The translations under genes and the position numbers were made by a program. The notes beneath the pieces were generated by a model. It saw nothing but the letters and a program-made list of their open reading frames with translations, searched no databases and was not told where the DNA came from. Positions 45,492 through 54,462 of a stretch of 64,000 nucleotides of DNA are shown one piece after another (position 1 is the stretch's first letter; the number at the start of each line of letters is the position of its first letter). The DNA lies in NCBI RefSeq assembly GCF_002896875.1, contig NZ_CP023278.1, positions 3,596,001-3,660,000 of the forward strand, in the 5' to 3' direction. This DNA is from Nostoc sp. CENA543 (GTDB lineage: Bacteria; Cyanobacteriota; Cyanobacteriia; Cyanobacteriales; Nostocaceae).

Positions 45492-46574
45492 TTAAATACA
45501 AGCTTGGGCAATAACTCGTTCAACTTTGCTAAAGAAGACCTGTTCGGAAAAATTATTCACAGCATGATTACGAATATTTTCATAATTCCAAGAGATTCCT
45601 CCGGACTCTAATAATGCTGTTTGTAATGATTCGGGTGTTTGTCTTTTAAAGAAAACTCCTGTTTTACCGTGGATTTGTGTATCTAATACACCACCTGCAC
45701 CATAGGCAATTACTGGTGTTCCACTAGCATTAGCTTCTACTGGTACTAAACCATAGTCTTCTAAAGCTGCAACTATCACAGATTTAGCTTTAGAAAATAA
45801 GTCTTTACGATGGCTATCACTGACGTGACCTAAGAATTTAATGTTACTCAATGCCTTCGCTTCTAATCGCTTTCTTTCTGGGCCGTCGCCGGAAATAAAT
45901 AGCGGCCATCCCAACCAGTTAAAAGCTTCAACAATAACGTCGAGTCGCTTGTAACTAATCATGCGTGCTGATGCTAAATAATATTCATCTTTGGTATCTG
46001 AAAAAATAAAGTTACTCGTATCAATGGGATAATTCACCATGATGGCTGGTTTGCCATAAATTTTTTGAATTCGTTGAGCAACAGTTGTGGAATTAGCTAT
46101 ATAAATATCTGGTTCTTGAGCATATTTAAGGTCTATATCGCGCATTGCTTGGAATACTTTGGTAATTAAAGGCGCGAAATAGCGATAATCACTGTATTCT
46201 CGTAAATAAGTTTCTGTATCCCACAAAAAGCGGGTGACGTTGTGACAAAAGCAAATATGTTTAGCATCTGGTCTTTTTCTGACAGCTTTCGCAAAGCTGG
46301 TACTACTACTAATAATTAAATCGTAGGCTTGTAAATCTAAAGCCCGGAAAGCTGGAAAGTATAAGGGAGCAATTAAACGGAAATATTTAGTAGCACCAGG
46401 AATTTTTTGTAAGTAAGTCGTATTAACTAGGCGATCGCCAACATCAATAGTTTTTTCAGGGTCGTATAAAGATGTAAAAATATCTGCTTCTGGATAGCGT
46501 TTACAGAGTAATTCAAATACTCGTTCTGCGCCGCCACGTTGGGTTAAATAATCATGTACTAGGGCAATTTTCAT
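45492..46574 (-). CDS. Glycosyltransferase family 4 (WbaZ-like)
   Basis: A 360-residue GT-B enzyme. The start MKIALVHDYLTQRGGAERVFE is characteristic of WbaZ-type mannosyl or related transferases, with CFCHNVTRFLWD, IANSTTVAQRI, FISGDGPERKRLE and the E-x7-E motif in EDYGLVPVEANASG. It acts in the cytoplasm on a nucleotide-sugar donor. It precedes the Wzc-like gene in the locus. Confidence 0.9.
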   Translation of the reverse strand: MKIALVHDYLTQRGGAERVFELLCKRYPEADIFTSLYDPEKTIDVGDRLVNTTYLQKIPGATKYFRLIAPLYFPAFRALDLQAYDLIISSSTSFAKAVRKRPDAKHICFCHNVTRFLWDTETYLREYSDYRYFAPLITKVFQAMRDIDLKYAQEPDIYIANSTTVAQRIQKIYGKPAIMVNYPIDTSNFIFSDTKDEYYLASARMISYKRLDVIVEAFNWLGWPLFISGDGPERKRLEAKALSNIKFLGHVSDSHRKDLFSKAKSVIVAALEDYGLVPVEANASGTPVIAYGAGGVLDTQIHGKTGVFFKRQTPESLQTALLESGGISWNYENIRNHAVNNFSEQVFFSKVERVIAQACI

Positions 46575-46857
46575 AAGTTTTAGTCAATAGTCAATAGTCA
46601 TTAGTCAATAGTCATTAGTCATTAGTCATTAGTCATTAGCAGAAATCATCCCTATATGTGAAATAAAATAATAAGATACCCTCAAGCCCCCTTGTGGAAG
46701 GGGGCTATTTTTTAGGTATTTAAGCCAAATATTTTGACATCAATTATTCAAAATTCAACTAATGTTACAAAATCAAAAATCTGTCTTAAATTCTTAATTT
46801 TGAATTTTGAATTTTGTAGCTTGCTTCCCGTAGGGTATTTTGAATTTTGAATTGATA
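46575..46857. repeat. Intergenic repeats with a plus-strand hairpin
   Basis: ATTAGTC/CAATAGTC heptamers at 46582-46640, a strong hairpin at 46685-46706, and TTTTGAA heptamers with a GTAGCTTGCTTCCCGTAGGG element at about 46795-46855. No gene is apparent. Confidence 0.75.
46685..46713 (+). terminator. Orphan plus-strand terminator-like hairpin
   Basis: AGCCCCCTT (46685-46693) pairs with AAGGGGGCT (46698-46706), a 9-bp stem with a 4-nt loop, followed by ATTTTTT. The T-run is on the plus strand, opposite to all nearby genes. On the minus strand there is no T-run. Confidence 0.65.
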
Positions 46858-48171
46858 CTATCCAACTGTCACCAGAACTTTTTCAGGGGCAAAATATTTG
46901 TTTTGTTCGGCTCTGAGTTGGTCGCAAAGTCTGCCTGTGGGTAGTTCTATATCATCGTAGGTGAGGACTTGATCTTTGGGAATATCTCGTTTGAGGCGAC
47001 ACCCTTCTGCTAAACCCATTGGTAGGAGGTTTTGTTGTTGGACAATATCGGAATTCTCACATTGTCCGTAGGTCATATAATAGCCGATGCCGTCTAAAGT
47101 TTCTCCGGCCTTTAGGTCAATTTTTGCAGTGGCCACTACGTCCACCATAGGCGCGCCTAAAGGAGCCATGACTGCATCTTGGAATAAGACTGCACGGGCT
47201 ACAGATAAGGGAACTTCAAAATGACAGAGGTGGTAAGGGGTGTAGAAGCTATAGAGAGGGCCTTCACCGAGTTTGTAGAGGTTGAGATAGTGGCGTTGTT
47301 TGGGATCGTCGTGGGTAGCAAAGACGAATACGCCAGGGCCGGGTTTTGTACCAACAACATAATCAACGATTCCGCCTAGTTCTTTAAGTTGGTCAACGTC
47401 GTACATATTGGTCATTTCGTCTACGTGACCTGTGAAGTCATAGCCCAACATTCCGCGTCTAGCTACTTTCATCCCTGTGGCGTTAGCAACGATCGCCTGC
47501 TCGAATGATATTTTGGAACCATCGGCGAAGCTTGTGACCATGTGGGCTTTTTGTCCCCAGCGTTTAGCGAAGGCTTCTTGGGTGGTGGGGTTGCGGTAGG
47601 GGTCTTGCAAACCTTTGATGTTACCGCACAATAGAGGAGTCAAACCAATACTTTTCACGAAGCGGTAGAGATTCATTTCTACCCCTGGTTGGTCGCCATC
47701 ACAGGCCGAGAGAATCACACCAGCCTTATCAGCATAGACTTTGAGAATACAGCCGATAGTACCGTCAAGTTCGGCATTCATCATAATAATATGTTTGCGA
47801 TGGGCGATCGCTTCCATGACGATATGCGCGCCAAATTCCACCGCACCAGTCACTTCGATAATGGCATCAATACCCTCTGCCTGACAGATGAGTTTAGCAT
47901 CTTCAGTGATGGCATATTTACCTTGAGCGATCGCCGCTTCTAATTCGCCCACACTATTGACAACTTCAATCTCTTCAATTCCCGCTTCTTGATAAGCGCG
48001 TTGGGCTTGGTCAATACTCCGGTTGAAAATAGCTACCAACTCCATCCCAGGAACAGAATTGATAATTTGGTTAGCAATTCCGCGACCCATAAAACCAGCA
48101 CCAATCATTCCCACTTTGACGGGATTACCAGCAGTAGCACGAGCTTGCAAAGCGCGATCGATAATAATCAT
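46858..48171 (-). CDS. NAD(P)-dependent oxidoreductase with SAF domain
   Basis: A 437-residue protein. Residues about 15-170 form a Rossmann domain (VGMIGAGFMGRGIA), followed by a catalytic domain related to homoserine dehydrogenase-like oxidoreductases (GVEMNLYRFVKSIG, LCGNIKGLQDPYRNPTT). The C-terminal 90 residues are a SAF domain (DLKAGETLDGIGYYM, CRLKRDIPKDQVLTYDDI). Such proteins occur in sugar or polyol-related clusters; the substrate is unknown. It lies between rfbC and the GT4 gene, and probably produces or modifies an activated sugar or acid used in the polysaccharide. Confidence 0.8.
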   Translation of the reverse strand: MIIIDRALQARATAGNPVKVGMIGAGFMGRGIANQIINSVPGMELVAIFNRSIDQAQRAYQEAGIEEIEVVNSVGELEAAIAQGKYAITEDAKLICQAEGIDAIIEVTGAVEFGAHIVMEAIAHRKHIIMMNAELDGTIGCILKVYADKAGVILSACDGDQPGVEMNLYRFVKSIGLTPLLCGNIKGLQDPYRNPTTQEAFAKRWGQKAHMVTSFADGSKISFEQAIVANATGMKVARRGMLGYDFTGHVDEMTNMYDVDQLKELGGIVDYVVGTKPGPGVFVFATHDDPKQRHYLNLYKLGEGPLYSFYTPYHLCHFEVPLSVARAVLFQDAVMAPLGAPMVDVVATAKIDLKAGETLDGIGYYMTYGQCENSDIVQQQNLLPMGLAEGCRLKRDIPKDQVLTYDDIELPTGRLCDQLRAEQNKYFAPEKVLVTVG

Positions 48172-48282
48172 TTTCGTTAATTCCTATATTTAATACTTAA
48201 AAGCAGAACTTTAGGATCTTTAGGGGTGTAAGGGTATAGGGGAATCATAACTGCCCAATGCCCCATGCCCAATGCCCCATTT

Positions 48283-48852
48283 CTAACAAACCGCTTCCAC
48301 TGGGTCAGGGCTACCAATGGGGATAGTCTCTAATAGTGGCCAGTTAGCATCTTTTTCAGAAATCACAGTGACTTCTAAAGGCCATTGAATATTAAAAAAT
48401 GGGTCATTATAACGCAGACCTTTTTCGTATCCAGGTGTATAGAATTCACCAACTTGATAGACGACTTCCGCATCATCAGTTAAGGCTTGATAACCATGAG
48501 CAAACATTTCTGGCACATACAAAGCTCGACGATTATCGGCAGTTAATTCCACACCAATGTGTGATAAAAAAGTCGGTGATTCAGGACGCATATCAATAAT
48601 TACGTCATAAATAGCACCTTTAATACAGCGTATTAATTTAGTTTCGGCTGCGGGTTTTAGCTGATAGTGCATTCCTCGCAATGTGCCTTTTTTATAGTTA
48701 TAAGAAAGGTTACACTGAGCAACTGCTGGTTTTAGACCGTGATTGATAAATTCTTGGGCGCAGAAAGTCCGAGCAAAAAAACCTCTGTGATCTGGCTTTT
48801 CTTCTAAGTCAATAATAAATGCGTCTTGGAGTTCTGTCTGGGTGAAAATCAT
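48283..48852 (-). CDS. rfbC: dTDP-4-dehydrorhamnose 3,5-epimerase family (RfbC)
   Basis: A 189-residue cupin-fold epimerase. Signatures are DHRGFFARTFC, GTLRGMHYQ with catalytic His62, IYDVIIDMRPESPTF and VVYQVGEFYTPGYEKGLRYNDP with the catalytic tyrosine region. In this context the substrate could be a nucleotide-linked 4-keto sugar (dTDP- or CDP-) rather than strictly dTDP-4-keto-rhamnose. No rfbA, rfbB or rfbD gene is in the window, and rfbF at the head of the cluster makes CDP-glucose. Confidence 0.9.
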   Translation of the reverse strand: MIFTQTELQDAFIIDLEEKPDHRGFFARTFCAQEFINHGLKPAVAQCNLSYNYKKGTLRGMHYQLKPAAETKLIRCIKGAIYDVIIDMRPESPTFLSHIGVELTADNRRALYVPEMFAHGYQALTDDAEVVYQVGEFYTPGYEKGLRYNDPFFNIQWPLEVTVISEKDANWPLLETIPIGSPDPVEAVC

Positions 48853-48927
48853 ATTTACCTGAAATAAGATATTGATGAGGACAAATAATTAATTACTAAT
48901 CACTTAGTATTTACACTCGCTAAATTC

Positions 48928-49761
48928 CTAAACAGGAATTTTATCTACATTGGGTCTAGCAAAAGTATCATCCCAATATTGGTGACACAATTCTGGTCTT
49001 TTGGGTGGATTTGCTGTGTAAACAAAAAATAAGGCGGAACGTTCTTCTGTGCGAATGGTACCGTGGTGTAATGCTGTTCTAGGGTCAGCAATTACAACTG
49101 TACCTGCTGCACCTGGACAAGATTTCCAAGCGGATTTAGGGATAATTTTGTCGAGTTGGTCATCATTGATACCTAAATATCCAGATTGCCAAAGTTGGTA
49201 ATCAATGCGATAGGAATTAATGGCAGGGAAAGAGGTTAAATGTAAGGGTACGTACTCAAAAGGCCCATGTTTTTGTTCGACATCATTTAAGTAAATGATG
49301 ATTTTTACCATTTTGCGGTCTTCAGAATCTTTATGCCATAATAATGTACCGAATTGATTCGCGTTGGGTAAATCTTTGCGTAAATGGACACCTTGAAAAG
49401 CAACAGGAAGACCTAAATAGTTTTCGATTATCTGTAATAATCGTGTTTCTCTACCCCAATTGGCAAATTGATTTATGTCTGTAACTGTGTAAATTTCGGG
49501 TAATCTTTCAGATAAATGTTGATTGTTAGTTGCGGACATTTGTGCTAATTGCTGATAAGCCACTTTTAGCATTTCGGCTGTGGAAGTTAAACCTAACTCC
49601 TCTAAGTTAGTGATATAAACACCCTCTGTTTTGAGAGTATCAACAATTAGGCGATCGCGTCCTGCCAATTTGGGTAATTTTTTGGCGTGTTGCCAAAGTC
49701 TCACTCTATAATCAAACTCAGATTGTAGAGTAGAAATCTTCCGACTAATGGATGAAATCAT
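48928..49761 (-). CDS. Phytanoyl-CoA dioxygenase-type 2-oxoglutarate/Fe(II) oxygenase
   Basis: A 277-residue protein with a double-stranded beta-helix core. The iron-binding motif His143-x-Asp145 (LLWHKDSED) and a distal histidine at 232 or 233 (RTALHHGTIR) are visible; Arg237 or Arg241 could bind the 2-oxoglutarate carboxylate. It resembles the phytanoyl-CoA dioxygenase (PhyH) family. Its substrate is unknown, and it may hydroxylate a sugar or lipid of the polysaccharide. It starts 3 bp from the end of the preceding GT2 gene, so the two are coupled. Confidence 0.82.
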   Translation of the reverse strand: MISSISRKISTLQSEFDYRVRLWQHAKKLPKLAGRDRLIVDTLKTEGVYITNLEELGLTSTAEMLKVAYQQLAQMSATNNQHLSERLPEIYTVTDINQFANWGRETRLLQIIENYLGLPVAFQGVHLRKDLPNANQFGTLLWHKDSEDRKMVKIIIYLNDVEQKHGPFEYVPLHLTSFPAINSYRIDYQLWQSGYLGINDDQLDKIIPKSAWKSCPGAAGTVVIADPRTALHHGTIRTEERSALFFVYTANPPKRPELCHQYWDDTFARPNVDKIPV

Positions 49762-49764
49762 AGT

Positions 49765-50814
49765 CTAGCTCTTGATTTTTGTGGTTGATTTAGCTGGAGA
49801 GCGTCTACTGTTTGTACTAGTGCGTACTTCTTGAATAGATGGTTCATGGGTTTCTGCAAACCTCATTTCTTTAAAAGCCATCACATCAAAAACTGATAAA
49901 CCAACTAAAGCGACAAAGGGAACAACTGTTTTGATAGCAGATACAGGCCATCTTCTTAACGCGCCTAAAAATACTTTCACATCTACTTCTTTAGAGTTGC
50001 GTAAAAGCATTTGCCGACAAAACTGTTTAGAATAGCCACATTCTTGCAGTTTTAAAATTACTTCAGGTATATGTTTGTACTGCATTAATAGTGCAGCTTT
50101 GGGTTCTTTTTGCCAATAACTAACACCCACAACACATTCTAAATAATTTTCTTTAGTGACAATCACATCACCATGAGCAGCACAATAACCTGCTAAATAG
50201 GCTAAAGATATCCAGTTTTCTGCCGCATCTGGCCAATGTTGTAAAGCACGTTTGACTAAATCAGTACGATAAATACTAGCAGTCAAGAAAATTACTGCAC
50301 CAACACTTTTGGCAAAGCAATGTTCAAAAACTTCTTTACCATCTCGACAACCATCTTCACAGTCAGCATCAAACCAACGATTACCGATGATAGTAGGTGG
50401 GTAGACTGGTAAACCAGTGATTTTATTCCGTCCAGAAAAGTTGAGAAATAATAATGATAAATTCTGCTGTTGTTTGATTTTATTAATCACATAAGCAATG
50501 GCTCTTTCTTGAATTGGGTCATCATCGCCGATTGCCCAAACATATTGAGTTTCTGCGGAATTTAGGCAATACATAATATTTCGCATTACGCCTAAATTCT
50601 CTGGATGTTTATGAGACTTAAAGGCAATATTATGTAACTGATTTTGCCACTTTTTAATGATTTCTTGGGTATGATCAGTAGAACAATTATCAGAAACTAA
50701 AATTTCACAATCCGATTCAAACCCTTTAATCGCTCTAGCCAGCCAGGTTAATTGTTTATCAAGTAACTCAGCTCGATTATAAGTAGGAATGGCAATAGTT
50801 AATAATTTGCTCAT
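49765..50814 (-). CDS. Glycosyltransferase family 2
   Basis: A 349-residue GT2 enzyme beginning LLTIAIPTYNRAELLD, with ILVSDNCSTDHTQ, YVWAIGDDDPI (D-D-D metal motif) and a C-terminal helical region with one hydrophobic segment (about 290-310), then a Ser/Lys/Arg-rich tail. The stop lies 3 bp before the dioxygenase start. Acts with the other transferases of the cluster. Confidence 0.88.
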   Translation of the reverse strand: MSKLLTIAIPTYNRAELLDKQLTWLARAIKGFESDCEILVSDNCSTDHTQEIIKKWQNQLHNIAFKSHKHPENLGVMRNIMYCLNSAETQYVWAIGDDDPIQERAIAYVINKIKQQQNLSLLFLNFSGRNKITGLPVYPPTIIGNRWFDADCEDGCRDGKEVFEHCFAKSVGAVIFLTASIYRTDLVKRALQHWPDAAENWISLAYLAGYCAAHGDVIVTKENYLECVVGVSYWQKEPKAALLMQYKHIPEVILKLQECGYSKQFCRQMLLRNSKEVDVKVFLGALRRWPVSAIKTVVPFVALVGLSVFDVMAFKEMRFAETHEPSIQEVRTSTNSRRSPAKSTTKIKS

Positions 50815-50843
50815 ACAGTAATCAAGAGTTTTGCTAGTTTGTT

Positions 50844-50876
50844 AGATCCCCGACTTCTAGAAGAAGTCGGAGATCT
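50844..50876. repeat. Dispersed hairpin (CCCGACTTC...GAAGTCGG)
   Basis: CCGACTTC and GAAGTCGG around TAGAA, extended outward by AGATC and GATCT with one mismatch. A related hairpin, with ACCCGACTTTT/AAAAGTCGGGT arms, lies at 61841-61865. These are known-style dispersed elements of Nostocales, and here it also may stop the epimerase transcript from reading on. Confidence 0.65.
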
Positions 50877-50916
50877 AAACATAAAACAGGAACACACTAA
50901 TCGCCGGGAACGCTTA

Positions 50917-51945
50917 TTACTTGAGATTCCAGAAAAAATCCTGGTTAATTTGTTCAGTCCGAATTAAATATTCTAGTTGCTTCAAGCGGGTGAATCCTCT
51001 AAACAAAAAGGTGTCTTCAGTCATATCGATTTGACTAAACAAATCAAACAATTGTCTAGCACCTTTTTGAGCATCCCAATCACACTTAAAACCAGGCAAA
51101 ATGCTGTTAATCTTATCAAAAGATACGCGGTAACTGCGGTTATCTGCGCCGTTATCACCAAAAGATAATTTACAACCAGGGAAGGTATCGGCGATAATTT
51201 CAGCGATTTCTTTAACGCGGTAGTTATTAGCTGTGTCACCAACGTTAAAGATTTGGTTGTGAATAATGTCGCGGGGTGCTTCTAGCGCGCAAACTATGGC
51301 TTTGCAAATATCCAAAGCGTGGACTAATGGCCGCCAAGGTGTACCATCGCTGGTCATTTTAATTTCTTTGGTAGTCCAAGCCAAGCCGGCTAAGTTGTTC
51401 AATACGATGTCAAAGCGCATTCTAGGGGAAGCACCAAAGGCTGTGGCGTTTCGCATGAAGGTGGGAGAGAAATCATCATCAGCTAGGAGTGTGACATCTC
51501 TTTCCACCAGAGTTTTGCACTCTGCGTAGGCTGTTTGGGGGTTAACGGGAGATTCTTCCGTGACATCCCCTTCTGTGGCTACGCCATAAACACTACAAGA
51601 AGACATATAGACGAAGCGACGAATACCCATTGTTTTCGCCAGATTCGCTAAACGTACAGAACCTAAATGATTGATGTCGTAGGTAATATTGGGTGCTAGT
51701 TGTCCGGTGGGGTCGTTGGATAACTCCGCCATGTGGACGATTGCTTCTACACCTTCTAAATCTTCGGGGTTGATGTGACGAATATCTTTGTTGAGGGTTT
51801 TAGCTGTGATTGGAGTACCGTTGTATAGCCAACCAACTTTATAGAAACCAGTGTCTACCCCAATGACTTCATGTCCGCGTGCAGTTAATAAAGGAGGTAA
51901 TAAACAACCTAAATAACCTTCAGTTCCAGTTACTAAAATTTTCAT
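50917..51945 (-). CDS. NAD-dependent epimerase/dehydratase (extended SDR)
   Basis: A 342-residue extended short-chain dehydrogenase. It starts MKILVTGTEGYLG (Rossmann G-x-x-G-x-x-G), with Ser in YMSSCSVYG (115-121) and the catalytic Tyr140-x3-Lys144 in TAYAECK. Such proteins are nucleotide-sugar epimerases, dehydratases or reductases. It may act on a 4-keto sugar made from the RfbF product. The usual CDP-glucose 4,6-dehydratase (RfbG) signature is not evident, though the two groups are related. Confidence 0.87.
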   Translation of the reverse strand: MKILVTGTEGYLGCLLPPLLTARGHEVIGVDTGFYKVGWLYNGTPITAKTLNKDIRHINPEDLEGVEAIVHMAELSNDPTGQLAPNITYDINHLGSVRLANLAKTMGIRRFVYMSSCSVYGVATEGDVTEESPVNPQTAYAECKTLVERDVTLLADDDFSPTFMRNATAFGASPRMRFDIVLNNLAGLAWTTKEIKMTSDGTPWRPLVHALDICKAIVCALEAPRDIIHNQIFNVGDTANNYRVKEIAEIIADTFPGCKLSFGDNGADNRSYRVSFDKINSILPGFKCDWDAQKGARQLFDLFSQIDMTEDTFLFRGFTRLKQLEYLIRTEQINQDFFWNLK

Positions 51946-52048
51946 TTGGGTGAAATTCTCTTGTATGAATTATTGGAGTTAATTAGTGTGGTAGAAGCAC
52001 CAATTTACTGCTAACTAAACTAGCGGAAAAATTATTAAGACATTAGGT

Positions 52049-52981
52049 TTATAGTTTTGAGCTATTAACTAATGCTAATTTCAAGAATTTTCGACCTAAA
52101 CGCCGCCAGATGGTATCTCGCCATCCTGACCAAGCTGTCATATCAAGATAGTGAAAAAATAAATCTTTTTTTGGGTGTTGGCATTCAGTTCTAATTCCGG
52201 CGTACCAGGGTTTAGGAGTGTTGGTAAAGTGAATAATACTAGGGTGATGCAGCACTTCTTGATAGATTTCTTCAGGGAGGTGAGTGTCCTTCCTAAAGGA
52301 ATCATCATAAATTCTCGGCATCTGATTCCATTTTGGATGTAATTCTCCCCATTTGTCTGCCAAAATGGCATTTAATCCATCTTGGTCATTAGGTTGATAT
52401 TGCTGATTTTGTCTGAGATATTCGACAACTTTACTGCCTATATCATCACTGCGCCACTTATCAAGATTAATCACTAATAATCCCGAATTAAAATATTTGC
52501 TATGGGGTGAAATTCCCAATTCTTGATAATTTTGTAAGGCTGCACACATAGAAATATATAACTGCACATCATCCTGTACAGCTAATACATAGTTATCACC
52601 TATCTCAATATTCCATAACTCATCTAGATTACCGGTGACTACCATATCACTATCGAGATAAATAGCCTTGCTAAATTCTCGTGGTAAAACTTGAGCTAGG
52701 AGTAGCCGATAATAGGCTGGAATCGTTAAATGTCTTTCTAGTGTGAGATTGGCGAATAGGGCATCATCGAATCTAATCCAAGCAATATCGACCCGTTGGG
52801 AGTCTAAAGATTGAATAATCTTGCGTTTGTTGGGTTGACTGATATCGCCATCAAGAATAAATAAGGCTATCAGGCGATCGCTTTTGAGGTTAGCAAGTGC
52901 TGAACGAACTGTGACCGTGAGGGGCATGGCATAGTTGTTATCAGCAGCACAAACCAGAACAATTGGCTGCGGATGAGACAC
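52049..52981 (-). CDS. Glycosyltransferase family 8
   Basis: A 310-residue GT8 (GT-A fold) enzyme of the LgtC/GspA type, with PIVLVCAADNNYAMPL, the D-x-D motif Asp110-Ser-Asp112 in KAIYLDSDMVV, NSGLLVINLDKW and QDGLNAILADKW with HYTN-like acceptor residues in HFTNTPKPW. It probably adds galactose or glucose from UDP-sugar. It lies between the LhgO-like and epimerase genes. Confidence 0.92.
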   Translation of the reverse strand: MSHPQPIVLVCAADNNYAMPLTVTVRSALANLKSDRLIALFILDGDISQPNKRKIIQSLDSQRVDIAWIRFDDALFANLTLERHLTIPAYYRLLLAQVLPREFSKAIYLDSDMVVTGNLDELWNIEIGDNYVLAVQDDVQLYISMCAALQNYQELGISPHSKYFNSGLLVINLDKWRSDDIGSKVVEYLRQNQQYQPNDQDGLNAILADKWGELHPKWNQMPRIYDDSFRKDTHLPEEIYQEVLHHPSIIHFTNTPKPWYAGIRTECQHPKKDLFFHYLDMTAWSGWRDTIWRRLGRKFLKLALVNSSKL

Positions 52982-53086
52982 AACTGAGATGATGTAGTTG
53001 GGATGTTGGGAATTAAGAATCGGGAATTGGGAATGGGGAATTGGGAATCGGGAAAATTACTCTCCTCTGTTCCCGTTTCCCGTTCC

Positions 53087-54304
53087 TTAAATACTACCTA
53101 CTGTTGCTGGGATATCTGCGTGTTGGGTGACTTGTGCGGCGATCGCTTTGCCAATTTCTAGGGAAGAAGTGGCAGCAGGTGAGGGAGCATTGCAAACATG
53201 GATGGCATTTTGACTAGGTACAATCAAAAAGTCATCTACTAGTTTGCCATCATCCATCAAGGCTTGGGCGCGTACCCCTGCGTGGGTGGGGACTAAATCT
53301 TGGGCTTGGACTTCAGGAATCAGTTTTTGCAGACTTCTGGTAAAAGCTGCTTTACTGAAGGAACGAATGATTTCTTGGATACCTTCGTCGGCGTGTTTGG
53401 CGGCGAGTTTCCAAAAACCAGGGTAAGTCATCACCTCAGCAAAGTCCTTCAAGTCGAAGTCGGTTTTATAATAGCCTTCCCGCTTGAGACTTAAAACGGC
53501 GTTCGGCCCTGCATGGACGCTACCGTCAATCATTTTGGTAAAGTGAACGCCCAAAAAGGGAAAATCGGGGTTAGGAACTGGGTAAATCAGGGTTTTTACC
53601 AAATACCGCTTTTCGGGGGTGAGTTCGTAATATTCACCCCGGAAGGGAACGATTTTCGCTTTGGGGTTAACTCCACCTAATTTAGCAATGCGATCGCTAT
53701 GCAATCCGGCACAATTGATCACAAAGCGGGTTTCAAAGCGGCCTTGATTGGTTTCCAGCACGTAATTTTTACCACTGGGAACAATTTTCAGCACTTTTGT
53801 ATTCAGGCGTAATTCCCCACCTTGCTGTTGAATTAATTCGGCGTATTTTAAACAAACCTGTTTGTAATTAACAATACCTGTGGAAAAAACGCGAATTCCT
53901 CCTACACAACTCACATGAGGTTCGATTTCTCTAACTTCTTCTGTAGTGATTTTTTGGACTTGAATTCCGTTATCTAATCCACGTTTGTAGAGATTTTCTA
54001 AACGTGGTAGTTCTTGTTCATCTGTCGCTACAATAACTTTGCCACAAATATCATGATCAATACCATGTTCTTGGCAAAATGCCACCATTGAGTCTCTACC
54101 ATCGCGGCAAAACTTAGCTTTAAAACTCCCTGGTTTATAGTAAATACCAGAGTGAATTACACCGCTATTATTGCCAGTTTGATGAAACGCCCATTGGCTT
54201 TCTTTTTCTAATACTAAAATTCGCGCTTGGGGGTAACGGTTACCTAGAGCCATCCCTGTGGATAGCCCAACTATTCCCCCACCGACAATTACAAAATCGT
54301 ACAT
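53087..54304 (-). CDS. lhgO: LhgO-like FAD-dependent L-2-hydroxyglutarate oxidase
   Basis: A 405-residue FAD enzyme of the DAO superfamily. The N-terminal dinucleotide fold is DFVIVGGGIVGLSTGMAL, and family-specific blocks include SGVIHSGIYYKPGSFKA, PNPDFPFLGVHFTKMIDGSVHAGPN (in part) and AGVRAQALMDDGKLVDDF. Known LhgO/YgaF enzymes oxidise L-2-hydroxyglutarate to 2-oxoglutarate and pass electrons to the membrane. The presence in a polysaccharide cluster, beside a 2-oxoglutarate-dependent dioxygenase, is unusual; another 2-hydroxy acid could be the true substrate. Confidence 0.85.
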   Translation of the reverse strand: MYDFVIVGGGIVGLSTGMALGNRYPQARILVLEKESQWAFHQTGNNSGVIHSGIYYKPGSFKAKFCRDGRDSMVAFCQEHGIDHDICGKVIVATDEQELPRLENLYKRGLDNGIQVQKITTEEVREIEPHVSCVGGIRVFSTGIVNYKQVCLKYAELIQQQGGELRLNTKVLKIVPSGKNYVLETNQGRFETRFVINCAGLHSDRIAKLGGVNPKAKIVPFRGEYYELTPEKRYLVKTLIYPVPNPDFPFLGVHFTKMIDGSVHAGPNAVLSLKREGYYKTDFDLKDFAEVMTYPGFWKLAAKHADEGIQEIIRSFSKAAFTRSLQKLIPEVQAQDLVPTHAGVRAQALMDDGKLVDDFLIVPSQNAIHVCNAPSPAATSSLEIGKAIAAQVTQHADIPATVGSI

Positions 54305-54462
54305 TGGTATTACTCTTAATAAGGCAAAAGGTAAAAGGCAAAAGGCAAAATGTAAAAAATTAATGTTGGATTTTTGACTTCACCCATGTATAAGTAAAGC
54401 ATTATAACTTGATAAACCACATCAATAATCTTGTTTTTACTTTTTACTTTTTACTTTTGCAT

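Noticed and set aside
45326-45611. ORFs on both strands between the Wzc-like and GT4 genes
   Set aside because: They read GNREWGMGN-like repeat peptides from GGGAATGGGG arrays and partly overlap the real GT4 gene.
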